The notes: a model not told the origin generated them from the sequence alone. Shown: positions 40,204 to 49,056, numbered from the stretch's first letter. The stretch: DNA of 64,000 nucleotides from Enterobacter asburiae (GCF_021440515.1 NZ_JAKCMV010000002.1:1-64000); one strand, 5' to 3'. Made by a program: numbers and translations.

Positions 40204-41670
40204 TCAGGAGCCCATACGGTAGTTCGGGGACTCTTTGGTGATGGTCACGTCGTGAACGTGACTTTCCTGAATACCCGCACCGCTGATACGCACGAATTCA
40301 GCTTTGGTACGCAGCAGGTCGATGGTACCACAGCCGGTCAGACCCATACAGGAACGCAGGCCGCCCATCTGCTGGTGAATGATCTCTTTCAGGCGGCCTT
40401 TATAGGCCACGCGGCCTTCGATACCTTCCGGCACCAGTTTGTCAGCGGCGTTATCGGTCTGGAAGTAACGGTCAGAAGAACCTTTGGACATCGCGCCCAG
40501 AGAGCCCATGCCGCGGTAAGATTTGTAAGAACGGCCCTGGTAGAGTTCGATTTCGCCCGGGGATTCTTCAGTACCTGCCAGCATAGAGCCAACCATGACC
40601 GCAGCAGCGCCAGCGGCGATGGCTTTAGCGATGTCGCCAGAGAAGCGGATACCGCCGTCAGCGATAACAGGAATACCGGTGCCTTCCAGCGCTTCTACCG
40701 CGTCAGACACGGCGGTGATCTGCGGAACGCCCACGCCGGTCACGATACGGGTGGTACAGATTGAGCCAGGGCCGATACCCACTTTCACCGCGCTGCAACC
40801 GGCTTCCGCCAGCGCGCGAGCGCCTGCGCCCGTTGCCACGTTACCGCCGATGATTTGCAGGTCAGGGTATTTCGCACGGGTTTCACGAATACGTTGCAGA
40901 ACGCCTTCGGAGTGGCCGTGAGAGGAGTCAATCAGCAGTACGTCAACGCCCGCCGCAACCAGCGCGTCAACGCGCTCTTCGTTGCCCGCGCCCGCGCCAA
41001 CCGCAGCACCCACGCGCAGACGGCCATGCTCGTCTTTACAGGCGTTAGGTTTACGTTCTGCTTTCTGGAAATCTTTAACGGTGATCATGCCACGCAGGTG
41101 GAAGCTTGCGTCCACAACCAGCGCTTTCTCAACGCGTTTTTCGTGCATTTTGGCCAGCACCACGTCGCGGGTTTCGCCTTCGCGCACGGTCACCAGACGC
41201 TCTTTCGGAGTCATATAGACGCTGACAGGCTGGTTGAGGTCAGTCACGAAGCGCACGTCACGACCGGTGATGATACCGACCAGTTCGTTCTCTTCAGTCA
41301 CAACCGGGTAACCCGCAAAACCGTTACGTTCGGTCAGGGCTTTCACTTCGTGCAGGGTGGTGGTTGGCAGAACGGTCTGTGGGTCAGACACGATGCCGGA
41401 TTCATGTTTCTTCACGCGGCGAACTTCTTCCGCCTGACGCTCGATAGACATGTTTTTGTGAATAAAACCAATGCCACCCTCCTGTGCCAGGGCGATAGCC
41501 AGGCGCGCTTCAGTCACGGTGTCCATTGCCGCAGAGAGCATAGGAATGTTCAGGCGAATGGTTTTCGTCAACTGCGTGCTGAGATCGGCAGTATTCGGCA
41601 GAACGGTGGAGTGAGCGGGAACGAGGAGGACGTCGTCAAACGTCAGTGCTTCTTTAGCAATACGTAGCAT
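40204..41670 (-). CDS. guaB: IMP dehydrogenase GuaB
   Basis: A 488-residue enzyme, the same length as in E. coli, oxidising IMP to XMP with NAD+, the committed step to GMP. The TIM barrel is interrupted by two CBS domains (about residues 93-205). The catalytic Cys is in [13 protein letters not shown], and the mobile flap Arg-Tyr is in the GRVAYKG region. The ATG at 41670 is the family start; the Shine-Dalgarno region is weak, as in E. coli. A TATAAT -10 and a PurR box are upstream, shared divergently with xseA. Confidence 0.98.
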   Translation of the reverse strand: MLRIAKEALTFDDVLLVPAHSTVLPNTADLSTQLTKTIRLNIPMLSAAMDTVTEARLAIALAQEGGIGFIHKNMSIERQAEEVRRVKKHESGIVSDPQTVLPTTTLHEVKALTERNGFAGYPVVTEENELVGIITGRDVRFVTDLNQPVSVYMTPKERLVTVREGETRDVVLAKMHEKRVEKALVVDASFHLRGMITVKDFQKAERKPNACKDEHGRLRVGAAVGAGAGNEERVDALVAAGVDVLLIDSSHGHSEGVLQRIRETRAKYPDLQIIGGNVATGAGARALAEAGCSAVKVGIGPGSICTTRIVTGVGVPQITAVSDAVEALEGTGIPVIADGGIRFSGDIAKAIAAGAAAVMVGSMLAGTEESPGEIELYQGRSYKSYRGMGSLGAMSKGSSDRYFQTDNAADKLVPEGIEGRVAYKGRLKEIIHQQMGGLRSCMGLTGCGTIDLLRTKAEFVRISGAGIQESHVHDVTITKESPNYRMGS

Positions 41671-41711
41671 GGGCAATATCTCTGACCTGGGGGGTTAAAT
41701 ATTGCCGTGGC

Positions 41712-41717
41712 ATTATA
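41712..41717 (-). promoter_or_regulatory. -10 element of guaBA
   Basis: An exact TATAAT on the minus strand, 42 bp before the guaB start and immediately downstream of the PurR box. Confidence 0.7.
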
Positions 41718-41721
41718 CAGA

Positions 41722-41737
41722 GCGTAACCGATTGCAT
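41722..41737 (-). promoter_or_regulatory. PurR box of guaBA
   Basis: On the minus strand ATGCAATCGGTTACGC agrees with the PurR consensus ACGCAAACGTTTNCGT at 11 of 15 defined positions and lies between the -35 and -10 regions. PurR control of guaBA is established in E. coli. Confidence 0.7.
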
Positions 41738-41829
41738 CTACACTTTTTTATAAAAAAACCTTGCGATCCCCTCTCAGCAGGTTACTATCGACTGAATAAC
41801 TTGCTGATTTAGAATTTGATCCCGCTCAC

Positions 41830-43203
41830 ATGTTATCCTCTCAAACCCCTTCAATTTATACCGTCAGCCGCCTTAATCAATCGGTTCGTTTACTGCTGGA
41901 GCAGGAAATGGGGCAGGTCTGGATCAGCGGTGAGATCTCTAACTTTACGCAGCCGTCGTCCGGTCACTGGTATTTCACGCTGAAAGACGACACCGCCCAG
42001 GTGCGCTGCGCGATGTTCCGCAACAGCAACCGTCGCGTGACGTTCCGCCCGCAGCACGGCCAGCAGGTTCTGGTTCGCGCCAATATCACCCTGTACGAGC
42101 CGCGCGGTGATTATCAAATCATCGTCGAAAGTATGCAGCCTGCGGGTGAAGGGCTGTTGCAGCAGAAATACGAACAGCTAAAAGCCAAACTCTCGGACGA
42201 AGGCCTGTTCGATCAGCAGTATAAAAAGCCGCTGCCCTCCCCGGCCCACTGCGTCGGGGTGATTACTTCCAAAACCGGTGCCGCGCTGCACGACATTTTG
42301 CACGTATTGAAACGCCGCGATCCCTCCCTGCCCGTCATTATCTACCCGACCGCCGTTCAGGGTGACGACGCGCCGGGCCAGATCGTGCGCGCCATTGCGC
42401 TGGCGAACGCCCGCCAGGAGTGCGACGTGTTAATCGTCGGGCGCGGCGGCGGCTCGCTGGAAGATTTATGGAGCTTTAACGACGAACGCGTGGCGCGGGC
42501 GATTTTTGCCAGCGCCATCCCGGTGGTGAGCGCCGTCGGGCACGAAACCGACGTGACGATCGCGGATTTTGTCGCGGATTTACGCGCCCCTACGCCGTCC
42601 GCCGCCGCTGAAGTGGTGAGCCGCAACCAGCTTGAACTTCTGCGCCAGATTCAGAACGGCCAGCAGCGACTGGAGATGGCGATGGATTACTTCCTCGCTA
42701 ATCGTACCCGCCGCTTTACCCAGATCCACCACCGCCTGCAACAGCAGCACCCGCAGCTGCGCCTTGCGCGTCAGCAAACCGTGCTGGAGCGCCTGCGCCA
42801 GCGGATGAACTTTGCGCTGGATAATCAGCTTAAGCGCGCGGTGTCGCGCCAGCAGCGCGTGACGCAGCGCCTGAATCAGCAAAATCCGCAGCCAAAAATT
42901 TATCGCGCGCAAACGCGCATTCAGCAGCTGGAGTATCGTCTGGCGGAGAATATCCGCACCCGGATGAGCGCTACCCGCGAACGCTTTGGTAACGCCGTGA
43001 CCCACCTTGAGGCCGTTAGCCCGCTCTCCACGCTGGCGCGCGGGTATAGCGTCACCACCGCTACGGACGGCAAAGTGCTGAAGCAGACCAGACAGGTGAA
43101 GGCCGGTGACGTGCTCACCACCCGCCTGTCGGACGGCTGGGTAGAGAGCGAAGTGAAAGGCGTGACCCCGGTGAAGAAACCGCGCGCCCGTAAAAAAGAC
43201 TAA
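41830..43203 (+). CDS. xseA: Exodeoxyribonuclease VII large subunit XseA
   Basis: A 457-residue large subunit (E. coli 456) of ExoVII, which degrades single-stranded DNA from both ends to oligonucleotides. An N-terminal OB fold (about residues 10-100, [24 protein letters not shown]) precedes the catalytic domain with [16 protein letters not shown] and [26 protein letters not shown] long Arg/Gln-rich coiled coil (about 270-400) and a C-terminal basic tail follow. The xseB subunit gene is elsewhere, as in E. coli. Its stop codon directly abuts the stop of the convergent MFS gene. Confidence 0.97.
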   Translation: MLSSQTPSIYTVSRLNQSVRLLLEQEMGQVWISGEISNFTQPSSGHWYFTLKDDTAQVRCAMFRNSNRRVTFRPQHGQQVLVRANITLYEPRGDYQIIVESMQPAGEGLLQQKYEQLKAKLSDEGLFDQQYKKPLPSPAHCVGVITSKTGAALHDILHVLKRRDPSLPVIIYPTAVQGDDAPGQIVRAIALANARQECDVLIVGRGGGSLEDLWSFNDERVARAIFASAIPVVSAVGHETDVTIADFVADLRAPTPSAAAEVVSRNQLELLRQIQNGQQRLEMAMDYFLANRTRRFTQIHHRLQQQHPQLRLARQQTVLERLRQRMNFALDNQLKRAVSRQQRVTQRLNQQNPQPKIYRAQTRIQQLEYRLAENIRTRMSATRERFGNAVTHLEAVSPLSTLARGYSVTTATDGKVLKQTRQVKAGDVLTTRLSDGWVESEVKGVTPVKKPRARKKD

Positions 43204-44337
43204 TCAGCGACGGCCGTCAGGCATGACGGCCAGCATCGCCCAGGACAGTCCGGAAAAAACCATCAGCGCGGCCGCCGCGCCCGTCATTCCCAGCAGCACG
43301 CCAAACAGCATCGACCCGACGACCTGCCCGGCCGCCAGCATCAGAAACGCCATACTGACGCCCATCGCCGGGGACGGATGCGCAATCACAGCCCCCTGCA
43401 CCAGCAGCACGCCGGACAAAATCACGTACCCCGCCCCGCTCATCGCCACCACAAGAACCAGCCACCAGGCAAATCCCTCGCTAAACGCCAGCGCGACCAG
43501 CGAGGCAGCCATAAAGATCTGCGACAGGCGATAAACGCCGCGCATCCCGATACGTTTTGCCGCGCTTGCGGTGAATACGGCCACGATCCCCGCCCCGCCG
43601 CTGACCAGCCACAGCCAGCGGGTCACCGTGCTCTCCAGCCCGGTATGTCGCGTCAGCAGTTCAGGCCCAAAACTCCACCACGCGGCGCTGGCAACGCCGC
43701 TGACAAAGGCGATAACCAGCAGCCGAACCATCCCCGGCTTGCGAAGTATCACCATTCCGCGCGGGGTTTGCTCAGGCCGTTGACCGTTCGACGCGGGCAG
43801 ATAGCGCCACGCCGCCAGCAGGCAAAGCAGCGCCAGCACCGCAAAGATGACGCACGCCGCACGCCAGCCGCCCGGCGCGAAAAGCAAAATCGGCACGGAG
43901 AGGATGATCCCGCCGCTGGTGCCGGCATTGATGATGGTGTTGATCCCGGTCTGCCGCTCACGCGGAACGCTGTCTCCGACCGCCCCGGCAAGCGCGGGGG
44001 ACGCCAGCCCCGAGCTTAGCCCGGCGATAAACAACCCGAGCGCCAGGGTGAGCGACTGCGCCGAGATGGAAAGGACAAGCAGCCCGCTGGCGGCGGTCGC
44101 TGCGGCCAGCAGCGCCGGCACGCGGGGGCCAAAACGATCGGTGAGAAAAGAGGCCAAAAAGACCGACAGGCAATAGGCCGCGTAGCTACAGGCCGCAATA
44201 ACGCCCGCCATCTGCGGCGTAAAGGGAATGGCCTGGCGAATATCGGGCAGCATCAGCCCCCAGGAAAATCTCGCCATCCCGTAGGTCACCGCGATAAGCG
44301 AAAACCCGGTGATGCCCAGCGCGATCGGTTTAGTCAT
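43204..44337 (-). CDS. MFS transporter, YbfB/YjiJ-like
   Basis: A 377-residue MFS protein with about twelve membrane helices, starting TGFSLIAVTYGMARFSWGLMLPDI and carrying a motif A (FLTDRFGPRVP) between helices 2 and 3. It resembles the YbfB/YjiJ group whose substrates are not known. Its stop is immediately adjacent to the xseA stop on the other strand, with no gap. It is divergent from the protealysin-like gene (161 bp between starts). Absent from this position in E. coli K-12, it is part of the accessory block. Confidence 0.82.
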   Translation of the reverse strand: MTKPIALGITGFSLIAVTYGMARFSWGLMLPDIRQAIPFTPQMAGVIAACSYAAYCLSVFLASFLTDRFGPRVPALLAAATAASGLLVLSISAQSLTLALGLFIAGLSSGLASPALAGAVGDSVPRERQTGINTIINAGTSGGIILSVPILLFAPGGWRAACVIFAVLALLCLLAAWRYLPASNGQRPEQTPRGMVILRKPGMVRLLVIAFVSGVASAAWWSFGPELLTRHTGLESTVTRWLWLVSGGAGIVAVFTASAAKRIGMRGVYRLSQIFMAASLVALAFSEGFAWWLVLVVAMSGAGYVILSGVLLVQGAVIAHPSPAMGVSMAFLMLAAGQVVGSMLFGVLLGMTGAAAALMVFSGLSWAMLAVMPDGRR

Positions 44338-44498
44338 CAGGCTCCTCTCTCTGGCTGCGTTAAAAAAACCTAACCCCTGAGCGCCTGTTGCGCCAGTTTT
44401 CAGCGCCGCGATTTGTCTGACTTCTCACCGCCTGCGCGTTCATCACTTACACTTAAGGTGTTTCTTTTTTCGGCATTGCCAGAAAACAGGAGAGATGC

Positions 44499-45518
44499 AT
44501 GACCCGAATCCACAGCGTGATCCCGCCCTATATTCTTCGACGTATTATTGAAACCGGCTCGGAGCCGCAGCAGCGCTGCGCCCGTCAGACCTTAACGCAC
44601 GTGCAAACGCTTATGGCGCATATGCCGGGCAAACCCGCCGCGCCGCACGTCAATAAAGCCGGGCAGCTTGAGCGCGATATTTACGATGCGAAACAGACCC
44701 AGGAGCTGCCGGGCACGCAGGTGCGCTACGAGGGGCAGCCGTTAAACGGCGATGTGGCGGTTGATGAGGCCTACGACTATTTAGGCATCACCCATGACTT
44801 TTTCTGGAAGAACTATCGGCGCGACTCGCTGGATAATCAGGGGCTGATCCTGACCGGCACCGTGCACTACGGACGTGAATATCAGAACGCATTCTGGAAC
44901 GGTCAGCAGATGGTGTTTGGCGATGGCGACGGGGAGATATTTAACCGCTTCACCATTGCCATCGACGTGGTGGCCCATGAACTCAGCCACGGCGTGACCG
45001 AAACCGAAGCCGGGCTGATCTATTTTGAACAATCCGGCGCGCTGAACGAGTCCTTATCGGATGTGTTTGGCTCGCTGGTAAAACAGTATCACCTCAAGCA
45101 AAACGCCGACGAGGCCGACTGGCTGATCGGTGAGGGGCTGTTGGCGAAGGGGATTAACGGCAAAGGGCTGCGATCGATGTCGGAACCCGGGACCGCCTAT
45201 GACGACCCGCTTCTTGGCAAAGATCCGCAGCCCGCGCACATGAAGGACTTTATCAAAACGCGCGACGACAACGGCGGCGTGCATCTTAACTCGGGCATTC
45301 CGAATCGCGCCTTTTATCTGGCGGCAACGGCGATTGGCGGCAAGGCCTGGGAGAAAGCGGGCTATGCCTGGTACGACACGGTTTGCGATCGCAATTTGCC
45401 GCAGGATGCCGATTTTGATGCCTTCGCAAAACTGACTATTGCCCACGGTGAAAAACGTTCGGGTAGCGACGTTGCGGCGGCCATCAGGCAGGCCTGGGAA
45501 CAGGTGGGAGTGTTGTAA
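44499..45518 (+). CDS. Protealysin-like M4 zinc metalloprotease
   Basis: A 339-residue M4 (thermolysin family) protease similar to Serratia protealysin/grimelysin. It has no signal peptide. A short propeptide of about 50 residues carries the PPYILRRI motif (9-16), typical of the protealysin group and important for inhibition before self-cleavage. Zinc ligands are H160 and H164 in HELSH, with E184 in NESLSD as third ligand and E161 catalytic. The catalytic His region GGVHLNSGIPNRAFYLAA follows. Protealysin cleaves actin and aids invasion of host cells in Serratia. Whether this enzyme does so is inference. The ATG has CAGGAGAGATGC. The next gene, directly abutting, encodes its likely inhibitor. 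Confidence 0.92.
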   Translation: MTRIHSVIPPYILRRIIETGSEPQQRCARQTLTHVQTLMAHMPGKPAAPHVNKAGQLERDIYDAKQTQELPGTQVRYEGQPLNGDVAVDEAYDYLGITHDFFWKNYRRDSLDNQGLILTGTVHYGREYQNAFWNGQQMVFGDGDGEIFNRFTIAIDVVAHELSHGVTETEAGLIYFEQSGALNESLSDVFGSLVKQYHLKQNADEADWLIGEGLLAKGINGKGLRSMSEPGTAYDDPLLGKDPQPAHMKDFIKTRDDNGGVHLNSGIPNRAFYLAATAIGGKAWEKAGYAWYDTVCDRNLPQDADFDAFAKLTIAHGEKRSGSDVAAAIRQAWEQVGVL

Positions 45519-45869
45519 ATGCAGGTTCCGGAACTGACGGATGACGCGGTGGTTGAGCTGGCTCGTGAGGGCGGCGTGGCCTATATTCCCCAACTGGCAG
45601 GGCTGCGCCGCATTGCCCTCTCGTCGCTCAATACCACGCAGCGCGAGCGGGTGATAAGCATCCTGCAACAGGCGTTTCCTCGCGGGCAGCCGCCCGGTCA
45701 GGCTTCATCGCCCGGACGCGGCGATCAGCGCTATTTTCGCATTCAGATCGTCTGGACCAGACATAATCAGGCGCAGTACACCGATATGATCGTGCTGGTG
45801 CCGGAGCAGGAGGCGCCAGAGTCGCTGGTTGAACTCTGGCAAAAAGGCGAAGGCTGCGTGTGCGATTAA
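45519..45869 (+). CDS. Emfourin-like protealysin inhibitor
   Basis: A 116-residue protein that begins at the base after the protease stop. Gene order, size and the opening MQVPELTDDAVVELAREGGVAYIP match the partner gene known as emfourin in Serratia, a tight inhibitor of protealysin. No signal peptide or transmembrane segment is present, so protease and inhibitor should meet in the cytoplasm. There is one central low-complexity linker (GQPPGQASSPGRGD) and a C-terminal cysteine pair (GCVCD). GTGGGAG within the protease end serves as ribosome-binding site, implying coupled translation. Its last four bases overlap the yfgJ stop on the other strand. Confidence 0.85.
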   Translation: MQVPELTDDAVVELAREGGVAYIPQLAGLRRIALSSLNTTQRERVISILQQAFPRGQPPGQASSPGRGDQRYFRIQIVWTRHNQAQYTDMIVLVPEQEAPESLVELWQKGEGCVCD

Positions 45870-46087
45870 GCCTCTGCTCTGACGAACTCCACGCGTTTTT
45901 TTGAAATCAGCCCGTGGCCGTTCTGGCAGAAATAGTCCACCGCACCGCAGGCTTTGAGCACCTGAAGCGGCTTGTGGCAATCCGGGCAGCGCGCTTCCAG
46001 CGCCACGTCTTTTTGACACGTTTCACAGTGAGCCACACCGTTCTGTGGCTCCAGCTCTGCATGGCAATCCGGGCAGATAATCGACAT
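45866..46087 (-). CDS. yfgJ: YfgJ, zinc-ribbon protein
   Basis: A 73-residue small protein (E. coli YfgJ 71) with four CxxC-type knuckles: CPDCHAEL, CETCQ, CPDCHKPLQVLKACG and FCQNGHG, which should bind two zinc ions in a double zinc-ribbon fold. The C-terminal half (LQVLKACGAVDYFCQNGHGLISKKRVEF) is nearly identical to E. coli, the first half less so. Function is unknown. I chose the ATG at 46087 with GGGGGTC upstream rather than an ATG six codons earlier. It overlaps emfourin by four bases at its 3' end and follows the oxidoreductase gene by 50 bp. Confidence 0.88.
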   Translation of the reverse strand: MSIICPDCHAELEPQNGVAHCETCQKDVALEARCPDCHKPLQVLKACGAVDYFCQNGHGLISKKRVEFVRAEA

Positions 46088-46137
46088 AGTGACCCCCGAT
46101 CTCATATTGATAACCTGATCATTTTACCACGATGCGT

Positions 46138-47172
46138 TCAGTGTGGCCCGCGCAGCCGTTGCTGCAATGACAGCAAGAGCTCAACCTCTTCAAGCCTGCG
46201 CCGCGTCGTGCGCGGCACCTCCTGCGGGCAGCGCGTAAACAGGCTCTGCTCCCCAAGGATCTGCTCTGCCAGACAGCGCTCATAAAGCGTGCCGGGAATA
46301 CGCCACTGCTGGACGCTGTCGCCCTGAACAGACTCCAGCACGTCCTCCGGCCCGCGACGGTCGTGGCTAACGATGCGCCCGTCGCGTAAAGTGATACGCA
46401 GCCCCTTTTGCCCGCCGGATGGCCCGGCATATTTGTTGAGCCAGATATCCACCGGCACGCCGCCGACCAGCCCCTGAAGATGCGCTTCGCCCTCGGCGGT
46501 GGTGACATCGCCCTTGCGGATGGCATTCCCCAGGCGGTCTTTCGCCTGCATCACCTGTAAATCCATATCGCTGCCGCCGCCGAGCGCGTGCACCGTTTCG
46601 CGGATCATCGCCAGCACGTGCGTGCCGATATCCAGAATTACCCCGTCAGGGTGGCGAAGCGTGCGGGTGTCCGGCTCCCCGGTGGCGAAGTTAAGCGCGA
46701 CGGGCTCGCCCGCGTCGTTAAACCCGCTTGGCTCCTGAAGAAACCCTTCTATTTTCACCACGTCAGCCAGGCGCTCGATCAGACCCAGCCGGACGATATC
46801 GGTGCGCGTCATCCAGTGGTCGAGCGCCAGCACGCGGCTTGCCGCATCAGGCATTGCCAGCAGCGTTTTGAGCGTAGCGATTTGCGACAGCGTGGCGACA
46901 ACGGGCTTTTCAACCACAATGCGCGGAACAGATGAGGCGAGCGCCAGCTCAAGCACTTCAAGATGGTTTAGCGAAGCGGTGGTGATAAACAGCGTATCGA
47001 GGGGATGGCTGAGAAGCGCGGCCAGCGACGCACAGCGGGTCACGTCATCAGGCTGCCTGTTGGGCTGGACGTCAAACCCCGGACAGGGAAGCGAAGAGTT
47101 AAAACGGTTTCGTAACGCCGGAAGATACGCCGTTTCGACCACGGCGCCCAGACCCACAAATCCTGACAGCAT
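46138..47172 (-). CDS. Gfo/Idh/MocA-family oxidoreductase
   Basis: A 344-residue dehydrogenase-like protein. The N-terminal Rossmann domain begins MLSGFVGLGAVVETAYLPAL, with a variant of the GxGxxG motif, and contains the family EKP motif (VVEKPVVATL). The C-terminal alpha/beta domain (from about residue 125) includes DIGTHVLAMIRETVHALGGG with the usual catalytic-site Asp and His. Sugar or inositol-like substrates are typical of the family, but none can be assigned. It lies 60 bp after the POT transporter gene, with a strong hairpin between. This context would fit uptake and modification of an amino-sugar or peptide-linked compound, which is speculation. It is absent here in E. coli K-12. Confidence 0.8.
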   Translation of the reverse strand: MLSGFVGLGAVVETAYLPALRNRFNSSLPCPGFDVQPNRQPDDVTRCASLAALLSHPLDTLFITTASLNHLEVLELALASSVPRIVVEKPVVATLSQIATLKTLLAMPDAASRVLALDHWMTRTDIVRLGLIERLADVVKIEGFLQEPSGFNDAGEPVALNFATGEPDTRTLRHPDGVILDIGTHVLAMIRETVHALGGGSDMDLQVMQAKDRLGNAIRKGDVTTAEGEAHLQGLVGGVPVDIWLNKYAGPSGGQKGLRITLRDGRIVSHDRRGPEDVLESVQGDSVQQWRIPGTLYERCLAEQILGEQSLFTRCPQEVPRTTRRRLEEVELLLSLQQRLRGPH

Positions 47173-47191
47173 GTGTTTTCCTCGTTGAAGA

Positions 47192-47220
47192 TTGCCGGGG
47201 CATGACGTCTGCCCCGGCAA
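47192..47220. repeat. Perfect intercistronic hairpin
   Basis: An 11-bp perfect stem, TTGCCGGGGCA / TGCCCCGGCAA, with a seven-base loop lies between the POT transporter and the oxidoreductase. No T-run follows in the direction of transcription, so it may protect the upstream mRNA from 3' exonucleases rather than terminate. Confidence 0.7.
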
Positions 47221-47232
47221 AGCGAGGGGTTA

Positions 47233-48774
47233 TCAGGCGTTAGCGGCCGGTTTGGTCTGCGCATTTTCCAGCATGCGACGCACCGGAACAATGAGCACAA
47301 TCAGTACCGCAGCACAAATCAGCAGCGCCACGGAGCAGCGGGCAAAGAGATCCGGCAGCATATCCAGCTGATCGGCCTTCACGTGACCGCCAATCAGGCC
47401 CGCCGCCAGGTTGCCGAGCGCACTGGCGCAGAACCACAGGCCCATCATCTGCCCGCGCATTCTTTCCGGCGCCAGCAGCGTCATGGTCGCCAGACCAATC
47501 GGGCTCAGGCACAGCTCGCCCAGCGTCAGCATCAGGATACTGCCCACCAGCCAGAACGGCGACACGCCCGCCCCGCCGTTAGCCAGCACGTTCTGCGCCG
47601 CCAGCATCATCAGGCCAAAGCCGCCCGCCGCGCACAGAATACCGATAACGAACTTGGTAATGCTGCTCGGACGAATATTCATGCTCGCCAGCTTCGGCCA
47701 CGCCCAGCTGAAGACCGGCGCCAGCAGAATGATAAACAGCGCGTTAATCGACTGGAACCACACCGCCGGGATCTCGAAATCCCCAATCATGCGGTTAGTG
47801 TAGTCGTTGGCAAACAGGTTAAACGAGGTCGGCTTTTGTTCGAACGCCGACCAGAAGAAGGCGGCGGACACCAGCAGGATAAAGCAGACCAGCAGTCTGG
47901 CGCGCTCTTTGCGGTTAAGACCGGCAAAGACAAACAGGTAGATAAAATAGAGCGCCACGGAGGCCGCAATCACGTACACCAGCACGCTGGCGACCGCAAC
48001 CGGGTTAATCACAATCACGCCCTGGGAAATCAGCGTCACGAGCACCGCCACGCCAACGGCCAGCGCCAGCAGCCAGGCACCCACGCCGTTGCGCTTCACC
48101 ACCGGGCTGTTCCAGGTTGAGTCCAAGCCCACTTCGCTGTCGTAACGTTTCATCGACGGCACGGCAAATACGCGGAAGATCACCAGCGCCACCAGCATCC
48201 CGATACCGCCGATGCCAAAGCCCCAGTGCCAGCCGTGGGTTTTAATCAGCCAGCCGGAGATCAGCGGCGCGATAAACGACCCCATGTTAATGCCCATATA
48301 GAACAGCGAGAAGCCGCCGTCGCGACGGGTATCGCCCTTTTTATACAGGGTACCCACCATCACTGAGATACAGGTTTTGAACAGGCCAGAGCCGAGGACG
48401 ATAAACATCAGGCCGATAAAGAACAGGTCGTTGCCCATCACCGCGGAGAGCGCAATCGACAGGTGGCCCAGCGCAATCAGGATCGAACCGTACCACACGG
48501 CTTTTTGCTGACCGAGCCAGTTGTCCGCCAGCCAGCCGCCCGGCAGCGCGGCCAGATACATGGCACCGGCAAAAATCCCCACGATGGCGGACGCATTTTC
48601 GCGCGCCAGGCCCATGCCGCCGTCATAGACGGTGGCAGCCATAAACAGGATCAATAATGGTCGAATACCGTAAAACGAGAAACGTTCCCACATTTCGGTG
48701 AAGAACAGGGACCCGAGCGGATAAGGGTGGCCGAAGAAAGTCCGGCTTTCTTTTTGATTAACAGAGGATTGCAT
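47233..48774 (-). CDS. POT/PTR2-family proton-dependent peptide transporter
   Basis: A 513-residue oligopeptide:proton symporter family member with about fourteen membrane segments. The ExxERFSFYG motif (FTEMWERFSFYGIRPLL) in helix 1 couples protons. The PTR2 signatures FSLFYMGINMGSFIAPLISG (helix 5) and the region FFWSAFEQKPTSFNLFANDYTNR are clear. It is distinct from DtpA/DtpB by eye; exact subgroup and substrate are not known. The ATG at 48774 has GGGAGAATT upstream. The upstream region contains a CRP-like box and two palindromes. It is the first gene of a likely operon with the oxidoreductase and perhaps yfgJ, and is absent here in E. coli K-12. Confidence 0.88.
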   Translation of the reverse strand: MQSSVNQKESRTFFGHPYPLGSLFFTEMWERFSFYGIRPLLILFMAATVYDGGMGLARENASAIVGIFAGAMYLAALPGGWLADNWLGQQKAVWYGSILIALGHLSIALSAVMGNDLFFIGLMFIVLGSGLFKTCISVMVGTLYKKGDTRRDGGFSLFYMGINMGSFIAPLISGWLIKTHGWHWGFGIGGIGMLVALVIFRVFAVPSMKRYDSEVGLDSTWNSPVVKRNGVGAWLLALAVGVAVLVTLISQGVIVINPVAVASVLVYVIAASVALYFIYLFVFAGLNRKERARLLVCFILLVSAAFFWSAFEQKPTSFNLFANDYTNRMIGDFEIPAVWFQSINALFIILLAPVFSWAWPKLASMNIRPSSITKFVIGILCAAGGFGLMMLAAQNVLANGGAGVSPFWLVGSILMLTLGELCLSPIGLATMTLLAPERMRGQMMGLWFCASALGNLAAGLIGGHVKADQLDMLPDLFARCSVALLICAAVLIVLIVPVRRMLENAQTKPAANA

Positions 48775-48824
48775 AATTCTCCCGAAAAGGTATGTCGTCG
48801 TGCTTGTAAGCACCGCAAACACGC

Positions 48825-48846
48825 CGACCAGTTATATATCTGGTCG
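48825..48846. promoter_or_regulatory. Palindrome upstream of POT gene
   Basis: CGACCAG-TTATATAT-CTGGTCG, a perfect 7-bp inverted repeat with an AT-only spacer, lies 51-72 bp before the transporter start codon. On the plus strand it is followed by ATTTTTTG, so it could also act as a terminator for antisense transcription. An operator for an unidentified repressor is the other reading. Confidence 0.5.
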
Positions 48847-48886
48847 ATTTTTTGTCGGCGGCGAAGTGTTATTTAACCATTTGATA

Positions 48887-48922
48887 ACCTGGGGCCAGTT
48901 TTGTCTAGTACCAACCCCAGGT
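48887..48922. repeat. Inverted repeat upstream of POT gene
   Basis: ACCTGGGG and CCCCAGGT form perfect 8-bp arms separated by 20 bases. The role is unknown; it may be part of the transporter promoter region. Confidence 0.45.
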
Positions 48923-48984
48923 GTTTAAGACGAAAGTTCGACAATCATCTTATTTCTCAGATTTATAATTGGCTAGTCGCGAAT

Positions 48985-49000
48985 AGTGATTGACATCACA
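48985..49000. promoter_or_regulatory. CRP-like site upstream of POT gene
   Basis: AGTGA-TTGACA-TCACA matches the CRP consensus TGTGA-N6-TCACA in nine of ten defined bases. It lies about 211 bp before the transporter start. Carbon-source control of the transporter operon is plausible. FNR-like reading is less good. Confidence 0.5.
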
Positions 49001-49025
49001 CACAGAAACATACGACAGGTACAGG

Positions 49026-49056
49026 CGAAAAAAAACCCGCGAATTAGCGCGGGTTT
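49026..49056 (-). terminator. Intrinsic terminator after der
   Basis: A 9-bp stem, AAACCCGCG / CGCGGGTTT, with a six-base loop is followed on the minus strand by a T-run, 18 bp after the der stop. Confidence 0.9.
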
